Shown here: positions 1 to 5,928 of the stretch, piece by piece
Layout: every line of letters begins with the position of its first letter
Numbering within the stretch: the stretch's first letter is position 1
Assembly (NCBI GenBank): GCA_903920975.1
Contig: CAIXNZ010000004.1
Span: forward strand, 1-26,766
DNA from: Candidatus Falkowiibacteriota bacterium
GTDB taxonomy: Bacteria > Patescibacteriota > Patescibacteriia > CAIXNZ01
Direction: 5' to 3'
DNA length: 26,766 bases
The notes under the pieces: generated by a model
Databases searched by the model: none
What the model was told of the DNA's origin: nothing
Seen by the model: the letters and a program-made list of their open reading frames with translations, nothing else
Position numbers and translations under genes: made by a program

Positions 1-65
1 GCGTACATTGCCATCGGAGCTGCGAAAATCAAAAACGTAATCATGATTCCGAGAAGTTTTTTCAT
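1..65 (-). CDS. N-terminus of an exported protein (cut by window edge)
   Basis: Reading leftward from an ATG at 63-65 the sequence encodes MKKLLGIMITFLIFAAPMAM and then runs off the window. Two lysines followed by a hydrophobic stretch of about 15 residues is a typical signal peptide or N-terminal anchor, so the product is probably exported or membrane-attached. A strong GGAGGTG lies about 4 bases before the ATG, inside a 41-base leader that is repeated upstream of the tiny ORF at 206-253. The mature protein is outside the window, so no function can be given. Confidence 0.6.
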   Translation of the reverse strand, partial: MKKLLGIMITFLIFAAPMAMY

Positions 66-68
66 TTG

Positions 69-109
69 GCACCTCCAGGTTTGAGTTATACTAATTTCCT
101 CCATTTCCC
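69..109 (-). repeat. Duplicated 5' leader, copy A (before the exported protein)
   Basis: On the minus strand this 41-base block starts GGGAAATGGAGG and ends AACCTGGAGGTGC, with a TAGTATAAC stretch between. A 42-base block at 258-299 has the same start, the same end and the same spacing, differing only in the middle. The end is a Shine-Dalgarno sequence and the middle resembles a -10 box, so this is probably a copied promoter/leader rather than a random repeat. Confidence 0.55.
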
Positions 110-120
110 ATTTTGGTAAA

Positions 121-136
121 GTGAGATTTCTCTCAC
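121..136. other. Perfect small hairpin
   Basis: GTGAGA-TTTC-TCTCAC, a six-pair stem with a four-base loop. On the plus strand it is followed by GATTTTTCT and could act as a weak terminator. On the minus strand it lies in the leader region between the tiny ORF (206-253) and the exported-protein gene. Confidence 0.4.
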
Positions 137-146
137 GATTTTTCTA

Positions 147-167
147 GGGCCCCGCGGAACGGGACCC
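147..167 (-). other. GC-rich hairpin downstream of the tiny ORF
   Basis: An eight-pair stem (147-154 with 160-167) and a five-base loop. In minus-strand RNA all positions pair, one as G-U; in plus-strand RNA the same position is a C-A mismatch. This asymmetry suggests that the structure belongs to a minus-strand transcript, probably the one carrying the 206-253 ORF. No U-run follows, so it is not a classic intrinsic terminator. Confidence 0.4.
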
Positions 168-205
168 CCTTTGATTCTTTGTTCTGCTTCAGCAATTCTT
201 TGCTT

Positions 206-253
206 TCACAGAACTTCCTTCATCTGGCTTGAGGTTAGACGCAACTTTTTCAC
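206..253 (-). CDS. Tiny ORF of 15 codons with strong ribosome-binding site
   Basis: GTG start at 251-253, reading MKKLRLTSSQMKEVL and then TGA. It is preceded by GGAGGTGC at good spacing and by the same leader block that precedes the exported-protein gene at 1-65; both peptides begin M/V-K-K-L. It could be a leader peptide, a small protein, or what remains of a paralogue of the neighbouring gene after a stop codon. It is too short for composition to decide. The shared leader and the strand-specific hairpin after it are the only support for expression. Confidence 0.35.
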   Translation of the reverse strand: MKKLRLTSSQMKEVL

Positions 254-257
254 GAGA

Positions 258-299
258 GCACCTCCAGGTTAGGGTTAATATTCGTATCCCCCATTTCCC
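258..299 (-). repeat. Duplicated 5' leader, copy B (before the tiny ORF)
   Basis: Second copy of the leader at 69-109. It begins GGGAAATGGGGG and ends AACCTGGAGGTGC on the minus strand, placing GGAGG six to eight bases before the GTG at 253. It has an AATATTAAC stretch where copy A has AGTATAAC. Confidence 0.5.
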
Positions 300-387
300 T
301 AAAAATAATACCTACTTGTTATACTTTCTCAATATTTAATGGTATTATACTATATATTACTAAACTTTAATAATTAATTTAAAAAAC

Positions 388-798
388 ATGGGGAAAACAT
401 TTTTAACCGGTTTATTAGCCGGAGTGGCAACAGTCATTATCAACTTGATCCTAACGCCGCTCTTCAATGTTGTAGATCCAAACTTGGTCACAGCTTATGG
501 CACAGGAGTTTTCAGGGTTGAATCAGATCCGGCAAAGATATTATTCTGGATTTTTCCATTTTTGATGGGCATTATTTTGGCCTGGGTTTGGACTATTGTT
601 AAGCCGGTATTTAAAGGACAGATAACATCAGAACAGGGTGTTTATTTCGGATTAATTATTTGGTTGATATCAATTCCGGATATTTTTATTAACTATTCAT
701 CATTTCCATTGCCCCTACTAATGATCATCGGCTGGAGTGTAATGGGAGGCGTGGAAGCGATTGTGGCTGGTTTGATCTTTTCTAAGTTGCTGAAGTAA
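388..798 (+). CDS. Four-helix integral membrane protein, unknown function
   Basis: 136 residues with four hydrophobic segments at about residues 4-25, 50-70, 84-102 and 108-133, joined by short polar loops. There is no cleavable signal, and no catalytic motif is visible. I do not recognise the family. It is a monocistronic gene: AT-rich sequence with TATACT-like boxes around 345-355 lies upstream, no Shine-Dalgarno is visible before the ATG, and a strong terminator follows at 822-849. It is divergent from the minus-strand genes at the left edge. Good reading-frame quality and a well-placed terminator make it a real gene, but its role is open. Confidence 0.75.
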   Translation: MGKTFLTGLLAGVATVIINLILTPLFNVVDPNLVTAYGTGVFRVESDPAKILFWIFPFLMGIILAWVWTIVKPVFKGQITSEQGVYFGLIIWLISIPDIFINYSSFPLPLLMIIGWSVMGGVEAIVAGLIFSKLLK

Positions 799-821
799 AT
801 AACACGCGTATTATATAAATC

Positions 822-849
822 AAAAGCCCCGCAGCGCGGGGCTTTTTTC
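822..849 (+). terminator. Intrinsic terminator of the membrane-protein gene
   Basis: AAAAGCCCCGC-AGC-GCGGGGCTTTTTT: a perfect GC-rich stem with a short loop and a six-T tail, 23 bases after the stop codon at 798. The A-run on the 5' side means it could also stop minus-strand transcription arriving from the tRNA/typA region. Confidence 0.9.
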
Positions 850-863
850 TTTGGCGAAATTTG

Positions 864-936
864 GGCGGAGGAGGATTTGGTCAGAACCACATCGGGTTCT
901 GACCACCCCGAACCCAATGTGGTTCGGGGCGAACCC
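864..936 (-). repeat. tRNA-3'-end-like element with double hairpin, copy 1
   Basis: Two hairpins stand side by side: GGTCAGAACC paired with GGTTCTGACC (879-904) and CCCCGAACC paired with GGTTCGGGG (906-929). They are flanked by GGAGGATTT on the left and GAACCC on the right. Read on the minus strand, the flanks spell GGGTTC...AATCC...CCGCCCA, that is the T-arm and acceptor end of a tRNA with the hairpins sitting in the T-loop. The first hairpin is identical to that in the copy at 3056-3136. AACCACAT in one hairpin can also pair with ATGTGGTT in the other, so an alternative long fold exists. Confidence 0.6.
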
Positions 937-944
937 TTTTATTA

Positions 945-998
945 TCGGAGAGGGAGAGATTCCCGCCTACGCTAAAGCTACGGCGGGCAGGCGAACCC
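945..998 (-). repeat. tRNA-3'-end-like element with single hairpin, copy 2
   Basis: CCCGCC-TACG...CTACGGCGGG forms the hairpin, around a central CTAAAG. The flanks again imitate a T-arm: TCGGAGAGGGAGAGATT on the left resembles the 3' end of the tRNA-Ser(GGA) gene at 3148, and GCGAACCC lies on the right. It ends just 4 bases before the 3' end of tRNA-Ser(CGA). Confidence 0.5.
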
Positions 999-1002
999 TT
1001 TA

Positions 1003-1092
1003 TGGCGGAGGCGAGAGGATTTGAACCCCTGAGACCAGTTAAGATCTTCCGCGTTTCGAATGCGGTGCTTTCAACCACTCAGCCACGCCTCC
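1003..1092 (-). tRNA. tRNA-Ser (anticodon CGA), CCA encoded
   Basis: The acceptor stem GGAGGCG pairs with CGCCTCC, followed by G and an encoded CCA (1003-1005 in reverse). The anticodon loop TTCGAAA gives anticodon CGA, reading UCG. A long variable arm of about 18 bases is typical of serine tRNAs, and the T-arm carries GGTTCAAATCC. Position 31-39 of the anticodon stem is an A-C mismatch. It lies downstream of typA on the same strand. Confidence 0.93.
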
Positions 1093-1113
1093 ATATTTAT
1101 TAATTTGAGACAT

Positions 1114-1139
1114 GTCCCGTACCCATCGTGGTACGGGAC
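1114..1139. repeat. Perfect 10-bp hairpin between typA and tRNA-Ser
   Basis: GTCCCGTACC, a six-base loop, then GGTACGGGAC. No T-run follows on either strand, so it is more likely a REP-like intergenic palindrome or a 3'-end stabiliser for typA mRNA than a terminator. Confidence 0.55.
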
Positions 1140-1158
1140 CACTTTGGTACCTCTCCAC

Positions 1159-2964
1159 TTAATCTTTTCTGGCCATTCTTTTGGCAGTTATTTCATCAAG
1201 ATAAATTTTTCTAATTCTGATAGTTTTTGGCGTAACTTCAACAAGTTCATCATCGCCAATAAATTCTAAAGCATCTTCCAGATCCATTTCCTTGGGTTTA
1301 TTAAAATGCTCTGCGCCGCCATCGCCCTTGGAGCGCATATTTGAGAGCTGTTTTTCTTTACAAACATTGACCCTAATGTCACCAGGTCGAGAATTTAGAC
1401 CAACAACCTGACCTTCATAAACAGAAATACCTGGTTCAATGAATAAAATTCCCCTGCCCTGCACATTTACCAAACCATATAAACGAGTAATGCCGGTTTC
1501 ATGAGCAACCAATGAGCCCTGCTCTTTTTCGCCCCAATTATTCGGGTCAATATCATATTGATAAAAAGTTGTATTAATTATACCAAGACCGCGGCTGTCT
1601 GTTAAAAATTCACTGCGATAACCAAAAAGTCCACGGGTTGGGATAGTAAATTCTAAATAAGTAATGCCATCAAGTGTTCTCATCTCTTTTAGCTCGCCTT
1701 TTCTGGAACCGAGCTTTTGAATGCATGAACCATAATATTGTTCAGGTACTTCAATAAAGACTCTTTCAAAAGGAGTAAGAGTTTTGCCATCTTTTTCTTT
1801 ATTAATTACTTGCGGTCTGGAAACTTGAAATTCATAGCCTTCGCGTCTCATGCGTTCAATTAAAATTGCTAAATGCAATTCACCGCGTCCGGAAACAGTC
1901 CATGTACCGGCGGCATTATTTTCCACGCGCAAAGCCATATCAGTTTCTAATTCTCTATGCAATCGTTCTTGGATTTGGCGAGAAGTTGAAAATTCCCCTT
2001 CTTTACCGGCAAAAGGAGAATTATTAATCATAAAAGTCATTTTGACTGTTGGCTCTTCAATATTTAAAAGCGGCAAAGCAGTCGGATTATCCGCGTCAGC
2101 AATTGTTTCGCCAATATTTACATCTGGAATGCCGGAAATAGCCACAATATCGCCGGAGACTGCTTCGGTAATATCAATACGACCCAAGCCCACAAAAGTC
2201 ATTAAAGAAACCAAGCGAAATTTTGTCATTTGGCCTTCGCGATTGATGTGCATTATATCTTGACCAGCTTTTATTTTGCCATTATAAATTCTGCCAATAG
2301 CAATTCTGCCACGGAAATTGTCAGCTGTTACTGTGGTAACTAACATTTGCAATGGTTTTTCAGTGCTGGAAATTGGCGCAGGAATGTGATTAATTATGGC
2401 ATCAAAAACAGGAGTAATGTCTTGCATTTTGCTTAAATCAGAATCCAGGCCGGCTTTGCCTTGTTTAGAAGCAGCGTATATAACTGGAAAATTTAAAGCC
2501 TGATCATCAGCGCCCAGCTCCACAAACAAATCAAAGGTTTTATCCAAAGCATAATCAGAACGAGCATCGGGTTTATCAATTTTATTTATTACAACAATAA
2601 TCCGGTGCCCCATTTCCAGAGCTTTTTTCAAAACAAAGCGTGTCTGTGGCATTGGTCCTTCCCTGGCATCAACCAAAAGTAAGCAGCCATCAGCCATATT
2701 TAAGACGCGCTCCACTTCCCCGCCAAAGTCAGCGTGACCGGGCGTGTCAATGATATTTATTTTTGTGCCATTCCACATCACCGAAGCATTTTTGGAAAAA
2801 ATGGTAATACCGCGTTCTCTTTCCAAATCATTACTGTCCATAATCAAGTCCTTTTCATTCATTTCTTTGCCTAAAAAGGTCTTTGATTGGCGCAATAAAG
2901 CATCCACGAGCGTTGTTTTGCCGTGGTCCACATGAGCGATTATGGCGACATTTCGTATATTCAT
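1159..2964 (-). CDS. typA: Ribosome-associated GTPase TypA/BipA
   Basis: A translational GTPase of the EF-G/LepA superfamily that binds the ribosome and helps 50S assembly and growth under stress; cytoplasmic. At 601 residues it matches the usual family length of about 600-610. The GTPase motifs are in place: AHVDHGKT at 10-17, RGIT at 51-54, DTPGH at 73-77 and NKID at 127-130. A beta-barrel domain II, two EF-G-like alpha/beta domains and the BipA-specific C-terminal domain (LYGLVNVQGRGILFIEPG and beyond) follow. It has its own promoter at 3018-3045 and a leader of about 45 bases with a terminator-like hairpin. No Shine-Dalgarno is visible before the ATG. The gene is flanked by two tRNA-Ser genes. 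Confidence 0.96.
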   Translation of the reverse strand: MNIRNVAIIAHVDHGKTTLVDALLRQSKTFLGKEMNEKDLIMDSNDLERERGITIFSKNASVMWNGTKINIIDTPGHADFGGEVERVLNMADGCLLLVDAREGPMPQTRFVLKKALEMGHRIIVVINKIDKPDARSDYALDKTFDLFVELGADDQALNFPVIYAASKQGKAGLDSDLSKMQDITPVFDAIINHIPAPISSTEKPLQMLVTTVTADNFRGRIAIGRIYNGKIKAGQDIMHINREGQMTKFRLVSLMTFVGLGRIDITEAVSGDIVAISGIPDVNIGETIADADNPTALPLLNIEEPTVKMTFMINNSPFAGKEGEFSTSRQIQERLHRELETDMALRVENNAAGTWTVSGRGELHLAILIERMRREGYEFQVSRPQVINKEKDGKTLTPFERVFIEVPEQYYGSCIQKLGSRKGELKEMRTLDGITYLEFTIPTRGLFGYRSEFLTDSRGLGIINTTFYQYDIDPNNWGEKEQGSLVAHETGITRLYGLVNVQGRGILFIEPGISVYEGQVVGLNSRPGDIRVNVCKEKQLSNMRSKGDGGAEHFNKPKEMDLEDALEFIGDDELVEVTPKTIRIRKIYLDEITAKRMARKD

Positions 2965-2971
2965 AATTAAA

Positions 2972-2997
2972 TAAAAAATCCGCTGAAAACAGCAGAA
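2972..2997 (-). promoter_or_regulatory. Terminator-like hairpin in the typA leader
   Basis: On the minus strand CTGCTG-TTTT-CAGCGG forms a stem of about seven pairs (one G-U) immediately followed by ATTTTTTAT. It lies between the typA promoter and the ATG, 8 bases from the start codon. It could be an attenuator of typA, or a terminator for minus-strand transcription arriving from the upstream tRNA-Ser(GGA). The stem is short, so termination would be partial. Confidence 0.4.
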
Positions 2998-3017
2998 TCA
3001 TTTAAAATTCTATAATA

Positions 3018-3045
3018 ATTATAGCACAAAAATGATATTTGTCAA
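3018..3045 (-). promoter_or_regulatory. typA promoter
   Basis: Minus strand: TTGACA (3040-3045), a 16-base spacer ending in TGC, and TATAAT (3018-3023). Consensus -35 and -10 boxes plus an extended -10 place transcription start near 3010, about 45 bases before the typA ATG. Confidence 0.8.
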
Positions 3046-3055
3046 GCAAATTGGC

Positions 3056-3136
3056 TGGCGGAAGGCGAGGGATTCGGTCAGAACCACATCGGGTTCTGAC
3101 CGCCCCGAACCCCAATGTGGTTCGGGGCGAACCCCC
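3056..3136 (-). repeat. tRNA-3'-end-like element with double hairpin, copy 3
   Basis: Same design as 864-936: GGTCAGAACC/GGTTCTGACC (3076-3101) and GCCCCGAACC/GGTTCGGGGC (3102-3128). On the minus strand the outer parts read GGGGGTTC ... AATCCCTCGCCTTCCGCCA, a near-perfect tRNA T-arm half plus acceptor strand ending in CCA, interrupted by the hairpins in the T-loop. It begins 12 bases downstream of tRNA-Ser(GGA). Confidence 0.6.
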
Positions 3137-3147
3137 AATCAATGTAT

Positions 3148-3232
3148 CGGAGGGAGCGAGATTTGAACTCGCGGTGCCTTGCGACACACTTGCTCTCCAA
3201 GCAAGCGCACTAGACCACTATGCGATCCCTCC
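3148..3232 (-). tRNA. tRNA-Ser (anticodon GGA), CCA not encoded
   Basis: The acceptor stem GGAGGGA pairs with TCCCTCC, with discriminator G. The anticodon stem-loop CTTGC-TTGGAGA-GCAAG gives anticodon GGA (reads UCC and UCU). A long variable arm and a T-arm with GAGTTCAAATCTC are present. The bases after the discriminator are ATA, so CCA must be added by the CCA-adding enzyme, unlike in tRNA-Ser(CGA). It lies 21 bases downstream of the spermidine-synthase-like gene and could be co-transcribed with it. Confidence 0.93.
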
Positions 3233-3253
3233 AAGTTAATACAACCCCTTATT

Positions 3254-4789
3254 TCATAATTGTTTATAAACATAATCAATAATCATCCAGTCAGTCAAAT
3301 GTTCAATTGGCGCTTTGTCATCAGTTAAAAATCCGAATTTATTATCATAATTAACTTTTTGTGCAGAATCAGCTACTTTATCAAGAATTGGCTGTAATTC
3401 ACTGTTAGTCTTAATATTTTTAAGAACAGAAAAATCAATATCATTATCGCTTCCAACCACAATATAATTCCAGCTATTTTCAGCTGTACGAATAAAATAA
3501 ACATTTTTAAATACCAAGAGCATAGTATTGGTAATATTGCGTAATAACGCTGAATCATCTCCGGTGGCATTTACATTCATGGCCACTACCCCTTTTTGCT
3601 TTAAATGCGACTTAACTGACTCAAAAAATTCTTTGGTTGTCAGGTGAAATGAAATATATAACTGATTAGAATAAACATCAATGACCACGGCATTATAATT
3701 TTTTTTGGTATAATCTATAAAATTTCGGCCATCAAGATTGTGCACGGTTAAACTGGGATTATCCAAGCCAAAATATTTTTTGGCCACTTCAATAATTTTT
3801 TTGTCAATTTCCACGCCATCAATTTTCAAATCATAATCTTTGCCAAAGAAATAATTTAATTGAGTGCTGGTAGTTCCACCGGCCAAGCCCAAAATGGCAA
3901 TGTCCTGATTTTTATCATTGCCATCAATATAGGGCAAGATATTATAATAATCAAAATATGACCCGGTCATGATTTGGCCGGGTTCTTGATTCAATATGGA
4001 AAAGGTTCCCAAACCTTCATTTATTTTCAAATATCTCATGTTGTCAGCATCAACAACCTGAAAATATTGATAAACCGATTCATCTTCATAAATTGCGCCA
4101 TCAACTGCTTTTATGGCTGGCAAACTAGGTATTAATAAGAAAAACAGACACAAATAAAAAGCAATCAACCATTTTCTTTTTAATAAACCTGATAAAGCCG
4201 TACAAAATAGCAAGAGAGCAAAAAAGATAATAGTTTTTCTGGTGCCAAAATATGGAATGAAAATTAAGACCGGTACAAAAGTACCGACAATGCTGCCAAT
4301 TGTAGAAATACTAAATACCAAGCCAGCGTCATTGCCAATATTTTCTGATTTGACTGAAATTAATTTTATGATAAAGGGACTGACAATGCCAAGCAAAATA
4401 ATAGGGATAATAAATAAAATTATGACTGTAAATAAAGAGCCTAAAAAAATCAGATTAGTGGCCGAACCCCAGAGACTTACATTGCCTGTAATAAATTCAA
4501 CTAATGGCCTGGCTACAAACGGGATAATAAATAATAGCAAACAAGCTGATAAAATAATCTTTAAAAGTATTGGCAAATTGGGTTTTTGATCAGCTAATTT
4601 TCCGCCCACATAGTAGCCAATAGCTAGGGCCACCATAATGACACCGATGACATTTGTCCAGACAAAAGTTGAGGTGCCAAAATAAGGCGCTAAAAGCCGT
4701 GAAGCAGTAATTTCTACCGCCATAATGGCCATGCCGCTGATAAAGGCCAGGAAAAATAAATATTTTCTGTAATATTTTTGCGAAGTCAT
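3254..4789 (-). CDS. Membrane protein fused to a spermidine-synthase-like domain
   Basis: 511 residues. The N-terminal half (about 8-225) has roughly seven transmembrane helices and the conserved start EITASRLLAPYFGTSTFVWT, typical of proteins annotated as 'fused MFS/spermidine synthase'. The C-terminal half is a Rossmann methyltransferase-like fold with a nucleotide-binding loop ILGLAGGTTS and acidic GVEID and LDGRNF strands. The family's catalytic DSSDP-type segment is replaced by VIDVYSNQLY and the GGGDG loop by GLAGGTT, so true aminopropyl transfer is doubtful; the substrate is unknown. Promoter at 4798-4824 puts transcription start within a few bases of the ATG, so the mRNA is probably leaderless. 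Confidence 0.8.
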   Translation of the reverse strand: MTSQKYYRKYLFFLAFISGMAIMAVEITASRLLAPYFGTSTFVWTNVIGVIMVALAIGYYVGGKLADQKPNLPILLKIILSACLLLFIIPFVARPLVEFITGNVSLWGSATNLIFLGSLFTVIILFIIPIILLGIVSPFIIKLISVKSENIGNDAGLVFSISTIGSIVGTFVPVLIFIPYFGTRKTIIFFALLLFCTALSGLLKRKWLIAFYLCLFFLLIPSLPAIKAVDGAIYEDESVYQYFQVVDADNMRYLKINEGLGTFSILNQEPGQIMTGSYFDYYNILPYIDGNDKNQDIAILGLAGGTTSTQLNYFFGKDYDLKIDGVEIDKKIIEVAKKYFGLDNPSLTVHNLDGRNFIDYTKKNYNAVVIDVYSNQLYISFHLTTKEFFESVKSHLKQKGVVAMNVNATGDDSALLRNITNTMLLVFKNVYFIRTAENSWNYIVVGSDNDIDFSVLKNIKTNSELQPILDKVADSAQKVNYDNKFGFLTDDKAPIEHLTDWMIIDYVYKQL

Positions 4790-4797
4790 ATATAAAT

Positions 4798-4824
4798 TTT
4801 ATACTTCTTCTTCGTTTGGGTCAA
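4798..4824 (-). promoter_or_regulatory. Promoter of the spermidine-synthase-like gene
   Basis: Minus strand: TTGACC (4819-4824), a 15-base spacer, TATAAA (4798-4803). The predicted start is almost at the ATG (4787-4789), leaving no room for a Shine-Dalgarno. Confidence 0.55.
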
Positions 4825-4828
4825 ATAT

Positions 4829-4854
4829 AAAAGGAACGATTGCTCGTCCCTTTT
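4829..4854 (-). terminator. Terminator of the thioredoxin-fold lipoprotein gene
   Basis: Minus strand: AAAAGGGACGA, loop GCAA, TCGTTCCTTTT, an 11-pair stem that is complete only on this strand because one pair is G-U. It sits 14 bases after the stop at 4868 and just before the promoter of the next gene. Confidence 0.7.
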
Positions 4855-4867
4855 ATTATGTGATTTC

Positions 4868-5848
4868 TTAATTTCCGCAACTTGCTGAACCTGTGCTTGC
4901 AGTTGTGCCGGTGCCAAAGCCAGAGGCGGGCGTTTCACTAGAAAGTTGCACCGTGCATTCTTTGGGCTGGGTTTTAAATGCGCCACAAACTGCTGCCAGC
5001 AAACTGGCTGAATCTCTGCCACTTTGCGCTTCCACACCATTTATAACCAATGTTGGTGAACCCTGCACATTATATTTTTGATTATCAGCTTTATAAACAT
5101 CAAAGATCGGATATTGACCGCTTAACCAGGTTGCTTTGTCATTAAAATTCTTGGTGACATTAAATTGCTTATCAGTATCAGCAACACATGAATTTATCTT
5201 ACCTTCATCTAGTTTCAAGGACTTAACGCAATCAGCACCCTTGCCATCATTTAAGAAACATTTTAGATATGTAAAATAATCATTTGGCGCAATCTTTTTA
5301 ATACAAACTTGTCTCAATTCCTCATCTAGCTCAGCCTTGCCATGCATTGAATAGTCGCAAAATTTTACGTCAAAACTAGCTTTACTAGCCAGAGCATCAA
5401 TTACCGGCAGAAGTCCTTTTTCTATTTGTGTGCCATAAGGACATTGGCTCATGACAAACAATTCTACGACTGGTTTATCATTTTTTGGGACTTCTTTTGT
5501 TGTAGGGGTCCCAGTCGCATTAGTATTAGTATTAGTTTGCGTATTATTGGCTTTTTCAACCTCTGCAATATCCATGATTTGTGGGAAGAATTTAGTGCCG
5601 TCTTTGGTCATATAAGAATCGACTGTTTGGCCTGAACTTAATTTTATGGAAATCTTATAAAGGCCGTTTTCTTCGGAAATACCATCAACAGTAACCTCAC
5701 TGCCTTTTTGCACTAGATTATTATTAATGAAAGTTAAAGCCTTAGCCTTGGCTTCATCTGTTGATATAACCTTGGATACATTGCTCAAACCACAACCTGT
5801 TAAGGCGAGAGCAAACACTACGAATAAAATTAAAATTGACTTTTTCAT
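4868..5848 (-). CDS. Thioredoxin-fold (GILT/DsbA-like) lipoprotein
   Basis: 326 residues. A signal peptide with lipobox LTGC puts the lipidated Cys at 19, so the protein is anchored outside the membrane. Residues about 28-95 form a small PepSY/SH3-like region (AKALTFINNNL...), followed by an Asn/Thr linker. The thioredoxin fold starts near 126 with VVELFVMSQCPYGTQIEKG; the active site is C136-P-Y-G139, with a single cysteine where DsbA has CxxC. The cis-proline loop is GSPTLVING. Several further cysteines (VCIKK, YLKCFL, DCVK, SCVAD) resemble the GILT-type thiol reductase pattern. A likely role is extracytoplasmic thiol handling. It has its own promoter and terminator, downstream of the copper genes. 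Confidence 0.75.
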   Translation of the reverse strand: MKKSILILFVVFALALTGCGLSNVSKVISTDEAKAKALTFINNNLVQKGSEVTVDGISEENGLYKISIKLSSGQTVDSYMTKDGTKFFPQIMDIAEVEKANNTQTNTNTNATGTPTTKEVPKNDKPVVELFVMSQCPYGTQIEKGLLPVIDALASKASFDVKFCDYSMHGKAELDEELRQVCIKKIAPNDYFTYLKCFLNDGKGADCVKSLKLDEGKINSCVADTDKQFNVTKNFNDKATWLSGQYPIFDVYKADNQKYNVQGSPTLVINGVEAQSGRDSASLLAAVCGAFKTQPKECTVQLSSETPASGFGTGTTASTGSASCGN

Positions 5849-5891
5849 AATTTTATTTTTTTATTATTTATTAATTAATAATAGTACTAAC

Positions 5892-5920
5892 ATTATATAA
5901 TACGTATTTTTTCTTTGCAA
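5892..5920 (-). promoter_or_regulatory. Promoter of the thioredoxin-fold lipoprotein gene
   Basis: Minus strand: TTGCAA (5915-5920), a 17-base spacer, TATAAT (5892-5897). It lies in the gap after copA, so the lipoprotein gene need not depend on the copper operon promoter. Confidence 0.65.
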
Positions 5921-5928
5921 GGGTGCAT

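Noticed and set aside
881..1078. Minus-strand open frame over tRNA-Ser(CGA)
   Set aside because: It overlaps a clear tRNA gene and two hairpin elements.
1850..2263. Plus-strand open frame antisense to typA
   Set aside because: Shadow of the typA coding frame with no start signal.
3039..3239. Plus-strand open frame over tRNA-Ser(GGA) and a hairpin element
   Set aside because: Antisense to a clear tRNA, no start signal.
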